From assembly GCF_002423035.1 (NCBI RefSeq), contig NZ_DIUM01000007.1, forward strand, positions 1-8,271: DNA of 8,271 nt, given 5' to 3'. Shown one piece after another: positions 1 to 6,378 of this stretch. Every line of letters starts with the position of its first letter. Position 1 is the first letter of the stretch. Source of the stretch: Thiocapsa sp. UBA6158 (lineage in GTDB: Bacteria; Pseudomonadota; Gammaproteobacteria; Chromatiales; Chromatiaceae). A model generated the notes under the pieces. The model was not told where the DNA came from. It did not search any database and was given only the letters and a program-made list of their open reading frames with translations. The position numbers were made by a program, and so were the translations under genes.

Positions 1-1024
1 CGGTCTTGTCCGAGCAGATCACGGTAACCGACCCCAAGGTTTCCACCGCAGGCAGGCGCCGCACGATCGCCCTCTCGCGGGCCATGATGCGGGTGCCGAT
101 CGCAAGGGTGATGGTCACGATGGCGGGAAGCCCCTCGGGGATGGCCGCGACCGCGAGGCCCACGACGGCAAGAAAGATATCCGCCGGCGGCATCGCCACG
201 ATCCAATGGCCGTAGGCATAGGTCAGTGCGCCGAGGGCGAGGATGAAGAGCGTGATCTGGCGTGCGAACTGCTCGAGCCGACGCGTCAAGGGTGTCGCCA
301 GACTGGTGACCCCCGCGACCATCGCCCCGATGCGTCCGATCTCGGTGGCTGCACCGGTGGCGACGACGATCCCGCGTCCCTGGCCGTAGCTCACCACGGT
401 GCCCGAGTAGGCCATATCCGTGCGATCGCCGGTGGAGGCATCCGCATCGACCGGCTCGGTCTGCTTTTCGGCGGGGACGGATTCGCCGGTCAAGGCGGCC
501 TCGTTCACCCGCAGGTTTTTGACGCGCAGGAGCCGCAGATCGGCCGGCACGCGGGCACCCGAGTCGAGGACGACGATATCTCCGGGTACCAGCTCTTCGG
601 CATCGATCTCGCGCCGGCTGCCGTCGCGCAGCACGGTGGCCCGACTCGCCAGCATGGCGCGCACCGCCTCGAGTGCCTGCTCGGCCTTGCCCTCCTGGAC
701 GAATCCGATGAGCGCGTTGATGATGACCACGGCCAGGATGACCGCCGCATCGGCGTAATAATCCAAGAGAAAGGTCACGACGGACGCGACCAGGAGGACG
801 TAGATCAGTGGATTGTGAAATTGCAGGAGAAGCCGCATGAGCGGCCCGCGGCGCTTGGGTTCGGGCAGCCGATTGGGTCCGTACTCGGCGAGCCGCCGCA
901 TGGCCTCCTCGCTCGCGAGACCTTGGGACTCGCTGGTCTCGAGCCGGTCGACGACCGCCGCTGCCGGCTGCGCATGCCAGCGCTCGGCGGATGGATTGAT
1001 CGACTTGCCTGGATCCTCTGTCAT
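1..1024 (-). CDS. P2-type (calcium-pump-like) cation-transporting ATPase, N-terminal part
   Basis: This is the start of a membrane ion pump that couples ATP hydrolysis to cation transport. The frame is open from an ATG at 1024-1022 to the window edge and covers 341 codons plus one base. The start is supported by GGAGAG about 7 bases upstream. Visible parts are the cytoplasmic N-terminal cation-ATPase domain (about residues 15-65), helices M1 (72-88) and M2 (93-110), the actuator domain with the dephosphorylation motif TGES (179-182), M3 (257-275), and M4 with PEGLP (296-300). The window ends at ICSDKT, with the phosphorylated aspartate at residue 339 and one base of the next glycine codon. 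PEGLP with a glutamate in M4 is typical of the P2A calcium-pump group; MgtA has PEMLP and proton pumps differ. Calcium is the best guess for the ion, but other cations are possible. The nucleotide-binding domain and M5-M10 lie outside the window. Family call is firm, substrate is inferred. Confidence 0.95.
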   Translation of the reverse strand, partial: MTEDPGKSINPSAERWHAQPAAAVVDRLETSESQGLASEEAMRRLAEYGPNRLPEPKRRGPLMRLLLQFHNPLIYVLLVASVVTFLLDYYADAAVILAVVIINALIGFVQEGKAEQALEAVRAMLASRATVLRDGSRREIDAEELVPGDIVVLDSGARVPADLRLLRVKNLRVNEAALTGESVPAEKQTEPVDADASTGDRTDMAYSGTVVSYGQGRGIVVATGAATEIGRIGAMVAGVTSLATPLTRRLEQFARQITLFILALGALTYAYGHWIVAMPPADIFLAVVGLAVAAIPEGLPAIVTITLAIGTRIMARERAIVRRLPAVETLGSVTVICSDKT

Positions 1025-1106
1025 AGTTGCTCTCTCCGCAGCCGCGGGCCTCGGCCGACGACGGTCATGGTCCGTGCAAATACGCCTTGCTTGCGAGACG
1101 CGGTAC

Positions 1107-1141
1107 GGAACAATGGGGCAATCCCCGGGGAAATTGGTTCC
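1107..1141. repeat. Imperfect inverted repeat with nested GGGG/CCCC stem
   Basis: GGAACAAT at 1107-1114 pairs with ATTGGTTCC at 1133-1141, with one bulged base. Inside it GGGG (1115-1118) can pair with CCCC (1123-1126) around a CAAT loop. It lies about 85-120 bases upstream of the ATPase start, so it could be an operator or a structured leader of the minus-strand transcript. No T-run follows on either strand, which argues against a simple terminator. Confidence 0.4.
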
Positions 1142-1430
1142 CTCGGCCCGGAGACCGCCTACCTTTAGAGTCCGACCCTTTCGAGTAATCCGAACCTCGC
1201 AGCAATCCTGCGCGGCCGTCGCGGCGATCGCGAGGGCCTGTGCCGGAAAGGATCGTACGTCATGCCCCCGGCAGCGCATCGATCCGATGCCTGATTGCTT
1301 GATTGCCTGATGAAAATCACAGCACGAGCGCAAGCGCAAGGCTACGATTCGGCGTTATTGCGACTGGCCTCAGGACACCGAAGGGTCGCCCCGGATCCCC
1401 CACCGGGTCGATCGGGGCCGTCATGCCGAA

Positions 1431-1444
1431 CCGGCGTACGCCGG
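1431..1444. promoter_or_regulatory. Perfect 14-base palindrome upstream of the CheB-CheR gene
   Basis: CCGGCGTACGCCGG reads the same on both strands and sits 42 bases before the ATG at 1487. The place suits an operator or a leader structure. In GC-rich DNA such short palindromes also arise by chance, and there is no second copy in the window to support a regulator. Confidence 0.3.
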
Positions 1445-1486
1445 GGCGTCCGCGACCCGGCCCCGCAGAAGCCATAGGAACCCATC

Positions 1487-4441
1487 ATGTCGAAGGTGAT
1501 CGAAGCCGAGCAGCCGCATGGCGCGCACGGACGCACGGGCCAGTTCCACGGCTATGTGGTGGCCATCGGCGCCTCCGCCGGGGGTCTCGATGCCTTGGAG
1601 CGATTCTTTCAGTCCTTGCCGACCGATCTGGGCGCCGCTTACGTGGTGATCCAGCATCTCTCGCCGGATCACAAGAGCATGATGGCCAATCTGCTCGGCC
1701 GACACACCCAGATGCCGGTGGTGACGGTCGAGCACGACATGCGCATCGAGCCCGACCGGGTCCATCTGATCCCGCCGGCCAGCATGATGAGCGTTTCGGG
1801 CGACGCCCTGCGCCTGACGCCGAAGAACCCGCGCGGACTCACCCTGCCGATCGACCTCTTCTTCACCTCGGTGGCCAAGGAGTTCGGCAAACAGGCCATC
1901 GGAGTGGTGCTCTCCGGCACCGGATCGGACGGTACACGCGGCTCGGTCGCCATTAACGACGCCGGCGGTCTGCTGCTCGCCCAGGAGCCGGAGTCGGCCA
2001 AATTCGACGGCATGCCGCGCAGCGCGATCGCCACCGGCCTGGTCGACGCCATCCTGCCGCCGGACGCCTTGGGTCCGCGCATCGTCGAGCACATCCATCA
2101 GATTCCTCGTGCCAAGGTCCAACCCGACGGGCGTGCCCCGGGCATCGACAAGGACGACGCCTTCGAGGAGGCGATGCACCTGTTGCAGCATCAGGGCGGC
2201 ATCAACTTCCGGGAATACAAACCAGCCACCGTAATGCGCAGGATCGAGAGGCGCATGCAGGTCCGTCATACTCCGGATCTGGCCAACTATGTCCGGCTGC
2301 TCGACAACGATCGGGGGGAGCTGGCGGTGTTGCGCCGCGAGATGCTGATCCCGGTGACCAGCTTCTTCCGCGACCCGGAGACCTTCGACATCCTGGCCGA
2401 GACGGTCGTGAAGACGATCGTCGCCGAGCGGGGCGAAAACCAACCGATTCGGGCCTGGGTAGCGGGCGCCTCCACCGGGGAGGAGGCGTACAGCCTGGCG
2501 ATCCTGTTCGCCGAGGCATTCGACCGCGCGCGGCGCTGGCCGAACTTCAAGCTCTTCGCGACCGACGTAGAGCAGCAAAACGTCGAGGTCGGGGGTGCCG
2601 GGGTCTTCTCCGAGGCGATCACGGCGGAGCTCTCTCCGGAACGGCTCGAGCGCTTCTTCTACAAGCGCGGCAACCACTTCGTCGTGAAAAACGAGATCCG
2701 CCAAAGTATCGTCTTCGCCAAGCACAATCTGCTCGAAGACCCGCCCTTTACGCGGATGGATCTGGTCTCGTGCCGCAACCTCCTGATCTATTTCCGCACT
2801 CAGGCCCAGGAGCGCGCGCTGCGTCGAATCCAGTATGCGTTGGCCCCGGGCGGCTTCCTCTTTCTGGGTCCGAGCGAGACCCTGGCGGAGCTTCAGTCGG
2901 ATTTCACCGCCGTCAGCTCCAAGCACAAGATCTACCGGATCCTGCGCCATGTATCGCTGCCGCTGGATCTGGCGAACACGCCGCTCGCAACGCGCGCGAC
3001 CGACATACCCGGGCGGCGACTCGGACGACGCGGTCATCGGCTCGCCAGCGATGCCGCGGTGATCGATGCCGGACAATCCATGCTGCTGCGCGGTTATGCG
3101 CCGGCCAGCCTCCTGCTGAGTAATCGTTTCGAGCTGCTCCACGTCTTCGGCGAGGTCGGCGACTATCTGCGTATTGCCGAGGGCAACGCGACCCTGGATG
3201 TCGCCAAACTGCTCGCGGCACCCCTCGCTGCGGTCGCCCAAGCATTGCTGCACAAGGCTATGCGAAGCGCCGCGCCCTTGCGCTCCGACATCCTGACGAT
3301 CGGACTCGCGAACGGGGTCTCACGCCGGTTGCGCTTAGTGGTGCGGCCGTTCGACGTGATTCAGGGCGAATCGCACCTGCTGCTCTCCTTCGAGCCCGAG
3401 CCGGAACTCGAGCAGGTTCCGCGGCCGCGCGCGAGCACGAGCGGCATGGAAACCATCAATGTCGATCGTGAGACGCTCCAACGCATGGAGACGCTCGAAC
3501 GCGAGCTCAACGCGACCCGCGAAAGTCTTCAGGCGACGATCGAGGAGCTGGAGACCGCAAACGAAGAGCTGCAGGCCACCAACGAGGAGCTGATGGCCTC
3601 CAACGAGGAGCTGCAAAGCTCCAACGAAGAGCTTCAATCGGTCAACGAAGAGCTTTACACGGTCAACGCCGAGAATCAGGAAAAGATCGAGATCCTCAAT
3701 CGACTCAATGCCGACCTCGACAGCATGGCCAAGGCCGCCGCCATCGCCACCGTCTTTGTCGATTCATCGCTGCGCCTGACCCGCTTTACGCCCGAGGCGA
3801 CCAGTCTGTTCAAGATTCGCAACGGGGATCTCGGGCGGCCCATCGACGATTTCGCGAACCTGCTGCAGTCTCCGTCCTTCATCGACGAGCTGCAGCGTAC
3901 CGTCGACAGCGGAGAGATGCTCCAGCGCGAGATCCATGCGGCGAACGGGCGCGTCTATCTCGCACGCGTCCTGCCCTACGCGGTGCGACCCGGCGACGCG
4001 CGCGGTGCGGTGGCCACCTTCGTCGATATCACCACGCTCTACGATGTCGAGCGCATGCAGGCGGTGCTGGACTCGCTGCCGGAGCATGTCGCCGTGCTCG
4101 ATCCGAACGGCGTCATCACGCTGGTGAACCGCGCCTGGCGCGAGTTTGCCGCCGCCAACGGTGACCCCGACCTGAAGGTCTCGGGTGTCGGATCGAACTA
4201 TCTCACTGCCTGCGACGGCGGCGCGGGCGGCGACAGCCCCGGGGGGCGGACCGCACTGGAAGGCATCCGCGCGGTGCTGGCGGGGCACCGCTCGGCGTTC
4301 TCGATGGAGTACCCCTGCCACTCTCCGCAGGAACGACGCTGGTTCTCCATGCACGTCGCGCCGATTCGACACCCCGGCGGCGGCGTGATCGTCAGCCACA
4401 TCAATGTCAGTCAGTGGTCCGACGCCGGCAACGAAGGCTAG
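1487..4441 (+). CDS. CheB-CheR fusion sensor protein with PAS domains and coiled coil
   Basis: This 984-residue soluble protein joins a receptor methylesterase and methyltransferase to sensor domains. The CheB methylesterase domain (about 20-205) keeps the catalytic triad: S30 in GASAGG, H57 in IQHLS and D148 in GTGSDGT. CheR (about 225-487) shows TSFFRDPETF (291-300), the SAM-binding GASTGEEAY (327-335) and SCRNLLIYF (428-436). A PAS-like domain follows (525-636), then a coiled coil with six EELxxxN heptads (686-727) and two more PAS domains (about 745-850 and 860-978). There is no N-terminal receiver domain and no kinase, GGDEF or other output at the C-terminus. The ATG is supported by AGGAA at 1476-1480, six bases upstream. 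No chemoreceptor or che gene is in the window, so the partner protein is unknown. Relatives often continue into a histidine kinase; this one stops after PAS, and eroded GGDEF-EAL sequence lies just downstream. The domain calls are firm, the signalling role is inferred. Confidence 0.95.
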   Translation: MSKVIEAEQPHGAHGRTGQFHGYVVAIGASAGGLDALERFFQSLPTDLGAAYVVIQHLSPDHKSMMANLLGRHTQMPVVTVEHDMRIEPDRVHLIPPASMMSVSGDALRLTPKNPRGLTLPIDLFFTSVAKEFGKQAIGVVLSGTGSDGTRGSVAINDAGGLLLAQEPESAKFDGMPRSAIATGLVDAILPPDALGPRIVEHIHQIPRAKVQPDGRAPGIDKDDAFEEAMHLLQHQGGINFREYKPATVMRRIERRMQVRHTPDLANYVRLLDNDRGELAVLRREMLIPVTSFFRDPETFDILAETVVKTIVAERGENQPIRAWVAGASTGEEAYSLAILFAEAFDRARRWPNFKLFATDVEQQNVEVGGAGVFSEAITAELSPERLERFFYKRGNHFVVKNEIRQSIVFAKHNLLEDPPFTRMDLVSCRNLLIYFRTQAQERALRRIQYALAPGGFLFLGPSETLAELQSDFTAVSSKHKIYRILRHVSLPLDLANTPLATRATDIPGRRLGRRGHRLASDAAVIDAGQSMLLRGYAPASLLLSNRFELLHVFGEVGDYLRIAEGNATLDVAKLLAAPLAAVAQALLHKAMRSAAPLRSDILTIGLANGVSRRLRLVVRPFDVIQGESHLLLSFEPEPELEQVPRPRASTSGMETINVDRETLQRMETLERELNATRESLQATIEELETANEELQATNEELMASNEELQSSNEELQSVNEELYTVNAENQEKIEILNRLNADLDSMAKAAAIATVFVDSSLRLTRFTPEATSLFKIRNGDLGRPIDDFANLLQSPSFIDELQRTVDSGEMLQREIHAANGRVYLARVLPYAVRPGDARGAVATFVDITTLYDVERMQAVLDSLPEHVAVLDPNGVITLVNRAWREFAAANGDPDLKVSGVGSNYLTACDGGAGGDSPGGRTALEGIRAVLAGHRSAFSMEYPCHSPQERRWFSMHVAPIRHPGGGVIVSHINVSQWSDAGNEG
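3542..3667 (+). repeat. Six 21-base in-frame repeats encoding coiled-coil heptads
   Basis: Six consecutive 21-base units begin with GAGGAGCTG or a close variant and end in an AAC asparagine codon. They encode EELETAN, EELQATN, EELMASN, EELQSSN, EELQSVN and EELYTVN. The units differ by synonymous and non-synonymous changes, so they are old rather than freshly copied. Such heptads form the signalling helix between PAS domains in the CheB-CheR-PAS family. Confidence 0.85.
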
Positions 4442-4490
4442 CGGCGTGTCGATGGCAGCCGATCAGCCGGGAACCGACCCCGGCAACCCG

Positions 4491-4518
4491 ATCGCGCTGG
4501 CGGATCCGCCAGCGCGAT
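4491..4518 (+). terminator. Perfect 28-base palindrome, likely terminator of the CheB-CheR gene
   Basis: The arm ATCGCGCTGGCG (4491-4502) pairs without mismatch with 4507-4518 around a GATC tetraloop. It starts 49 bases after the TAG at 4439-4441. The plus-strand sequence after it is only moderately T-rich (GTCTTTGCGTCTT), so a plus-strand intrinsic terminator is likely but not textbook. The other direction lacks any T-run. A palindromic repetitive element is the alternative. Confidence 0.6.
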
Positions 4519-4541
4519 GTCTTTGCGTCTTGGATCGAGCA

Positions 4542-4860
4542 TTCCTGTACCCCCGTCTTCAGGGCCGCGAGATCTTTCTCGGCCTGAGTATCGGCATCGG
4601 CATCGATCCGCTCGACGGAATCGATACCGACACCCTGATCCGACATGCCGACATCGCCATGTATCGCGCCAAGGCGGCCGGCCGCAACGGGTTCAGCTGG
4701 TTGCCCGGGATCGAGGCGGATTTCGGGTGCCCCGGCTCGCGATCAATCTCTCCGGGCATCGGATTCAGAGCGACGGCCTCTTGGAGCAGATCCAATCGAT
4801 CCTGAGTTGCTGATTCGCGAAGGCTGCGACGAGGCGCAGGGTGATTTCTTCGGCTTAGAC
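4542..4860 (+). pseudogene. Decayed GGDEF-EAL (cyclic di-GMP) gene remnant
   Basis: Three pieces of a diguanylate cyclase/phosphodiesterase lie in order but in three different frames. Piece 1 (4542-4706) matches the C-terminal third of a GGDEF domain: LSIGIGIDPLDG, then LIRHADIAMYRAKAAGRNG. Piece 2 (about 4724-4803) matches an inner part of an EAL domain, with RLAINLSGHRIQ and LLEQIQSIL; its frame stops at TGA 4811-4813. Piece 3 (about 4798-4854) reads DPELL and then REGCDEAQGDFFG, which resembles the GCDxxQGYxF motif near the end of EAL domains, with most of the domain missing between the two parts. The GGDEF signature, the EAL signature and the catalytic metal ligands are all absent, so no activity is expected. 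No start codon or binding site is evident. The 3' end touches the stop codon of the convergent phosphatase gene. Family recognition is from memory of motifs; the pseudogene status is clear from the frame changes. Confidence 0.82.
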
Positions 4861-5514
4861 TCGATCACCCGCGCCGCTCGGCGCCTGCATCCCGTCACCG
4901 GCATCGCAGACCGAGAAGACCGATCCCCCCGTCACCGTAAGCCAAAGCGACTCCCCGTTCTTGCGCTTCATATCCAGTACCAGGTTCCGCGGCAATTGCC
5001 GGACATGCCGGGTCATGACATCCATGACCCAGCCATGGGTCATGGCGAGGACGCGCTCCCCGGGATGCCGTCGTGCAATCTCGTGCAGGGCCGCGACGAC
5101 CCGATCGGCGAACTGATCCGGCAGCTCCCCTTCGTCGAAACGACACGCAGGATCCCTGCGGATGATGTCTGCATGTAGGCCGGGATGCAGTACGGACAGA
5201 TCTTGCTTGGTCATCCCTTGAACACGACCGAAATGCCGTTCCTTGAGACCTTCCGAGCAGATCGGCGCGGGTAGCCCCAAGACCTCGGCGACGATCCGCG
5301 CGGTCTCCGACGCCCTGCTCAGCGGACTCGTCCAAACAATTGAAAAGCCGGAGTCCTTGAAAGTTTCGGCCATCTCGAAGGCCTGTTTTCGGCCGGTGTC
5401 GTTGAGCGGGACATCGATCCATCCCTGCAAAATCCCCGTGATGTTCCAGTCGGTTTCCCCGTGACGGGTCACGCAGATCGTCGTCGGGATGTGCGCGGAA
5501 TTCGTGTCGGTCAT
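4855..5514 (-). CDS. Histidine phosphatase family protein (phosphoglycerate mutase-like)
   Basis: This is a 219-residue cytoplasmic protein of the histidine phosphatase superfamily, which forms a phosphohistidine during phosphoryl hydrolysis or transfer. The fold's catalytic set is visible: R17 and H18 in VTRHGETDWN, R67 in SPLSRASETA, E92 in LKERHFGRVQG and H160 in MTHGWVMD. The length fits the single-domain GpmB/CobC-like branch. Most such proteins are broad or specialised phosphatases, not glycolytic mutases, and the substrate cannot be told here. The start is uncertain: ATG 5514 is used, but ATG 5523 and TTG 5547 are in the same frame, and none has a clear ribosome binding site. The TAA stop lies inside the GGDEF-EAL remnant, so the last few codons may derive from that sequence. 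It is divergent from phoU, and a palindrome at 5574-5593 lies in the shared control region. Confidence 0.93.
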   Translation of the reverse strand: MTDTNSAHIPTTICVTRHGETDWNITGILQGWIDVPLNDTGRKQAFEMAETFKDSGFSIVWTSPLSRASETARIVAEVLGLPAPICSEGLKERHFGRVQGMTKQDLSVLHPGLHADIIRRDPACRFDEGELPDQFADRVVAALHEIARRHPGERVLAMTHGWVMDVMTRHVRQLPRNLVLDMKRKNGESLWLTVTGGSVFSVCDAGDGMQAPSGAGDRV

Positions 5515-5570
5515 GAGGGTCATATCGGGTGGCCAGCAGGATTCCAATCTAGGCGGGTCGGCGTCCTTAT

Positions 5571-5576
5571 GTTATA
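5571..5576 (-). promoter_or_regulatory. Putative -10 box for the phosphatase gene
   Basis: On the minus strand these bases read TATAAC, five of six matches to the sigma70 -10 consensus, about 57 bases before ATG 5514. The expected -35 region (around 5594-5599, GGGCCA on that strand) is poor, so an activator or an extended element might be needed. The palindrome at 5574-5593 fills the spacer. Confidence 0.35.
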
Positions 5577-5593
5577 CCGAGCGCGCTCGGTAT
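5574..5593. promoter_or_regulatory. Perfect 20-base palindrome, candidate operator
   Basis: ATACCGAGCG is followed by its exact reverse complement. It lies between the divergent phosphatase and phoU genes and overlaps a TATAAC -10 candidate for the phosphatase. A gapless dyad with a CCGAG half-site is the usual layout for a dimeric repressor such as a TetR-type protein; this assignment is inference, and no regulator gene is in the window. It lacks a following T-run in either direction and is an unlikely terminator. Confidence 0.5.
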
Positions 5594-5596
5594 TGG

Positions 5597-5617
5597 CCCG
5601 GCGCCGAAGGCGTCGGG
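5597..5617 (+). other. Leader hairpin upstream of phoU
   Basis: CCCGGCGCC (5597-5605) pairs with GGCGTCGGG (5609-5617) around a GAA loop, with one G-U pair in RNA. It ends 39 bases before the phoU ATG, so it would fall in the phoU leader if transcription starts near the palindrome. There is no T-run after it. Function unknown. Confidence 0.4.
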
Positions 5618-5643
5618 CGTTCGACGGCATCGACACACGAGAC

Positions 5644-5649
5644 AGGGGA
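5644..5649 (+). promoter_or_regulatory. Ribosome binding site that fixes the phoU start
   Basis: AGGGGA lies seven bases before ATG 5657. It favours this start over the upstream GTG at 5489 in the same frame, which would add 56 residues with no PhoU resemblance and run over the divergent control region. Confidence 0.75.
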
Positions 5650-5656
5650 CGATGGG

Positions 5657-6322
5657 ATGAGCGAGAACATCAATCTGGTGCAGCGCCGCCGTGCGCAGCT
5701 TCAGAGCGCGGTCGGCGATCTGGGAAAACTGGTGATCGACGCCTTGAACCAATCCGTGACCTGCCTGAGCGGACATGACCTCGGGCTGGCCGATCGCATC
5801 ATCGCAGGAGACGCGCACATCAATCAGCAGCGGCGCGTGCTCGAGCAGGAATGCCTGGTGACGCTGGCGGCCTACAAGCCGGCCGGTGCGGATCTGCGTG
5901 CCATCGGCGCCTGTATGGAGCTCGTCTCGGAGCTCGAGCGCATCGGCGATTATGCCGCGGATGTCGCACGTATCCTGCAAAGAGCCGGGGAGACGCGGTT
6001 CCCGAACGAATCGGTCGAGGCCATCATCGAGGTCGCCGCGGATGCGATCGCCATGCTCGGCGAGGCACTGGACGCCTTCACCTGCGGAAGCGACGAACAG
6101 AGCGCACGGGCGAGTGTCGCGCGCGAGGATCAGGTCGATCGCAACGAGCAAGCCGTCACCGAGCGGGTGCTGGCGATGATGCGTGCCGATCCGAATTTTG
6201 CCGCGAACGGGACCTATCTGCTATGGATCGTGCACAACTACGAGCGAGTCGCGGATCGGGCGACCAACGTCGCCGAGCGGGCGGTTTACGTTGCCTCCGG
6301 CGAGACGCTCGAGCTGGGGTAG
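5657..6322 (+). CDS. phoU: PhoU-family phosphate signalling protein
   Basis: The 221-residue product matches the PhoU family, helical cytoplasmic proteins that bind metal and, in the classical system, link the Pst phosphate transporter to the PhoR kinase. Two PhoU repeats are visible, each with its conserved acidic motif: ERIGDYAAD (94-102) in the first and ERVADRATN (196-204) in the second. Length is slightly below the usual 230-245 residues. No pst transporter gene, phoB or phoR lies beside it. The gene stands alone between a divergent phosphatase and a convergent SPOR gene, so it may be a second, stand-alone PhoU with a different partner. Start chosen by the AGGGGA site. A hairpin and a palindrome lie in its leader and upstream region. 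Confidence 0.93.
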   Translation: MSENINLVQRRRAQLQSAVGDLGKLVIDALNQSVTCLSGHDLGLADRIIAGDAHINQQRRVLEQECLVTLAAYKPAGADLRAIGACMELVSELERIGDYAADVARILQRAGETRFPNESVEAIIEVAADAIAMLGEALDAFTCGSDEQSARASVAREDQVDRNEQAVTERVLAMMRADPNFAANGTYLLWIVHNYERVADRATNVAERAVYVASGETLELG

Positions 6323-6346
6323 CTGCACGAAGGGGACTCGACGAAG

Positions 6347-6375
6347 CCACGTCCGGCGACCGACGCCGGCCGTGG
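6347..6375. terminator. Hairpin between convergent phoU and SPOR genes
   Basis: CCACGTCCGGCG (6347-6358) pairs with CGCCGGCCGTGG (6364-6375) with one mismatch and a five-base ACCGA loop. It lies in the 56-base gap between the two stop codons, where a bidirectional terminator is expected. No real T-run follows on either strand, so efficient intrinsic termination is uncertain. Confidence 0.5.
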
Positions 6376-6378
6376 AGT

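Larger units (their letters stand above)
1025..1486. other. Divergent intergenic region, no gene supported
   Basis: These 462 bases separate the start of the ATPase (minus) from the start of the CheB-CheR gene (plus), so promoters for both must lie here or inside the flanks. I could not find a convincing sigma70 -35/-10 pair on either strand. It holds a GC-rich inverted repeat at 1107-1141, a short tandem TGATTGC/TTGATTGC stretch at 1291-1306, and a perfect 14-base palindrome at 1431-1444. The frames open across it are continuations of antisense shadows of the ATPase or short arginine-rich readings with no family resemblance. No tRNA or known riboswitch was recognised. Confidence 0.6.

Noticed and set aside
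206..1168. 320-codon open frame on the plus strand
   Set aside because: It is antisense to the P-type ATPase, whose minus-strand frame carries TGES, PEGLP and DKT; the plus-strand product shows no domain.
1421..3253. 610-codon open frame on the minus strand, antisense to the CheB-CheR gene
   Set aside because: It mirrors the codon pattern of a GC-rich gene whose plus-strand frame has clear catalytic motifs; the antisense product resembles no family and is rich in R, Q, D and G.
3542..3667. Regular 21-base repeats as a CRISPR-like array
   Set aside because: The units are contiguous, have no spacers, keep the reading frame and encode coiled-coil heptads typical of this sensor family.
4404..4541. 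A coding start for the GGDEF remnant inside the end of the CheB-CheR gene
   Set aside because: The frame runs through antisense-free but unrelated sequence and the palindrome before any GGDEF similarity begins near 4542; there is no ribosome binding site.
4645..5178. 177-codon plus-strand open frame as a gene
   Set aside because: Its first part is the remnant EAL tail (REGCDEAQGDFFG) and the rest is antisense to the phosphatase gene.
5515..5547. TTG 5547 or ATG 5523 as the phosphatase start
   Set aside because: ATG 5514 gives a more usual N-terminal length before the RHG strand; none has a clear ribosome binding site, so ATG 5523 in particular remains possible.
5489..5656. GTG 5489 as an upstream start for phoU
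   Set aside because: The 56 extra residues have no PhoU similarity, would overlap the divergent phosphatase start and the operator-like palindrome, and lack the good ribosome binding site that precedes ATG 5657.
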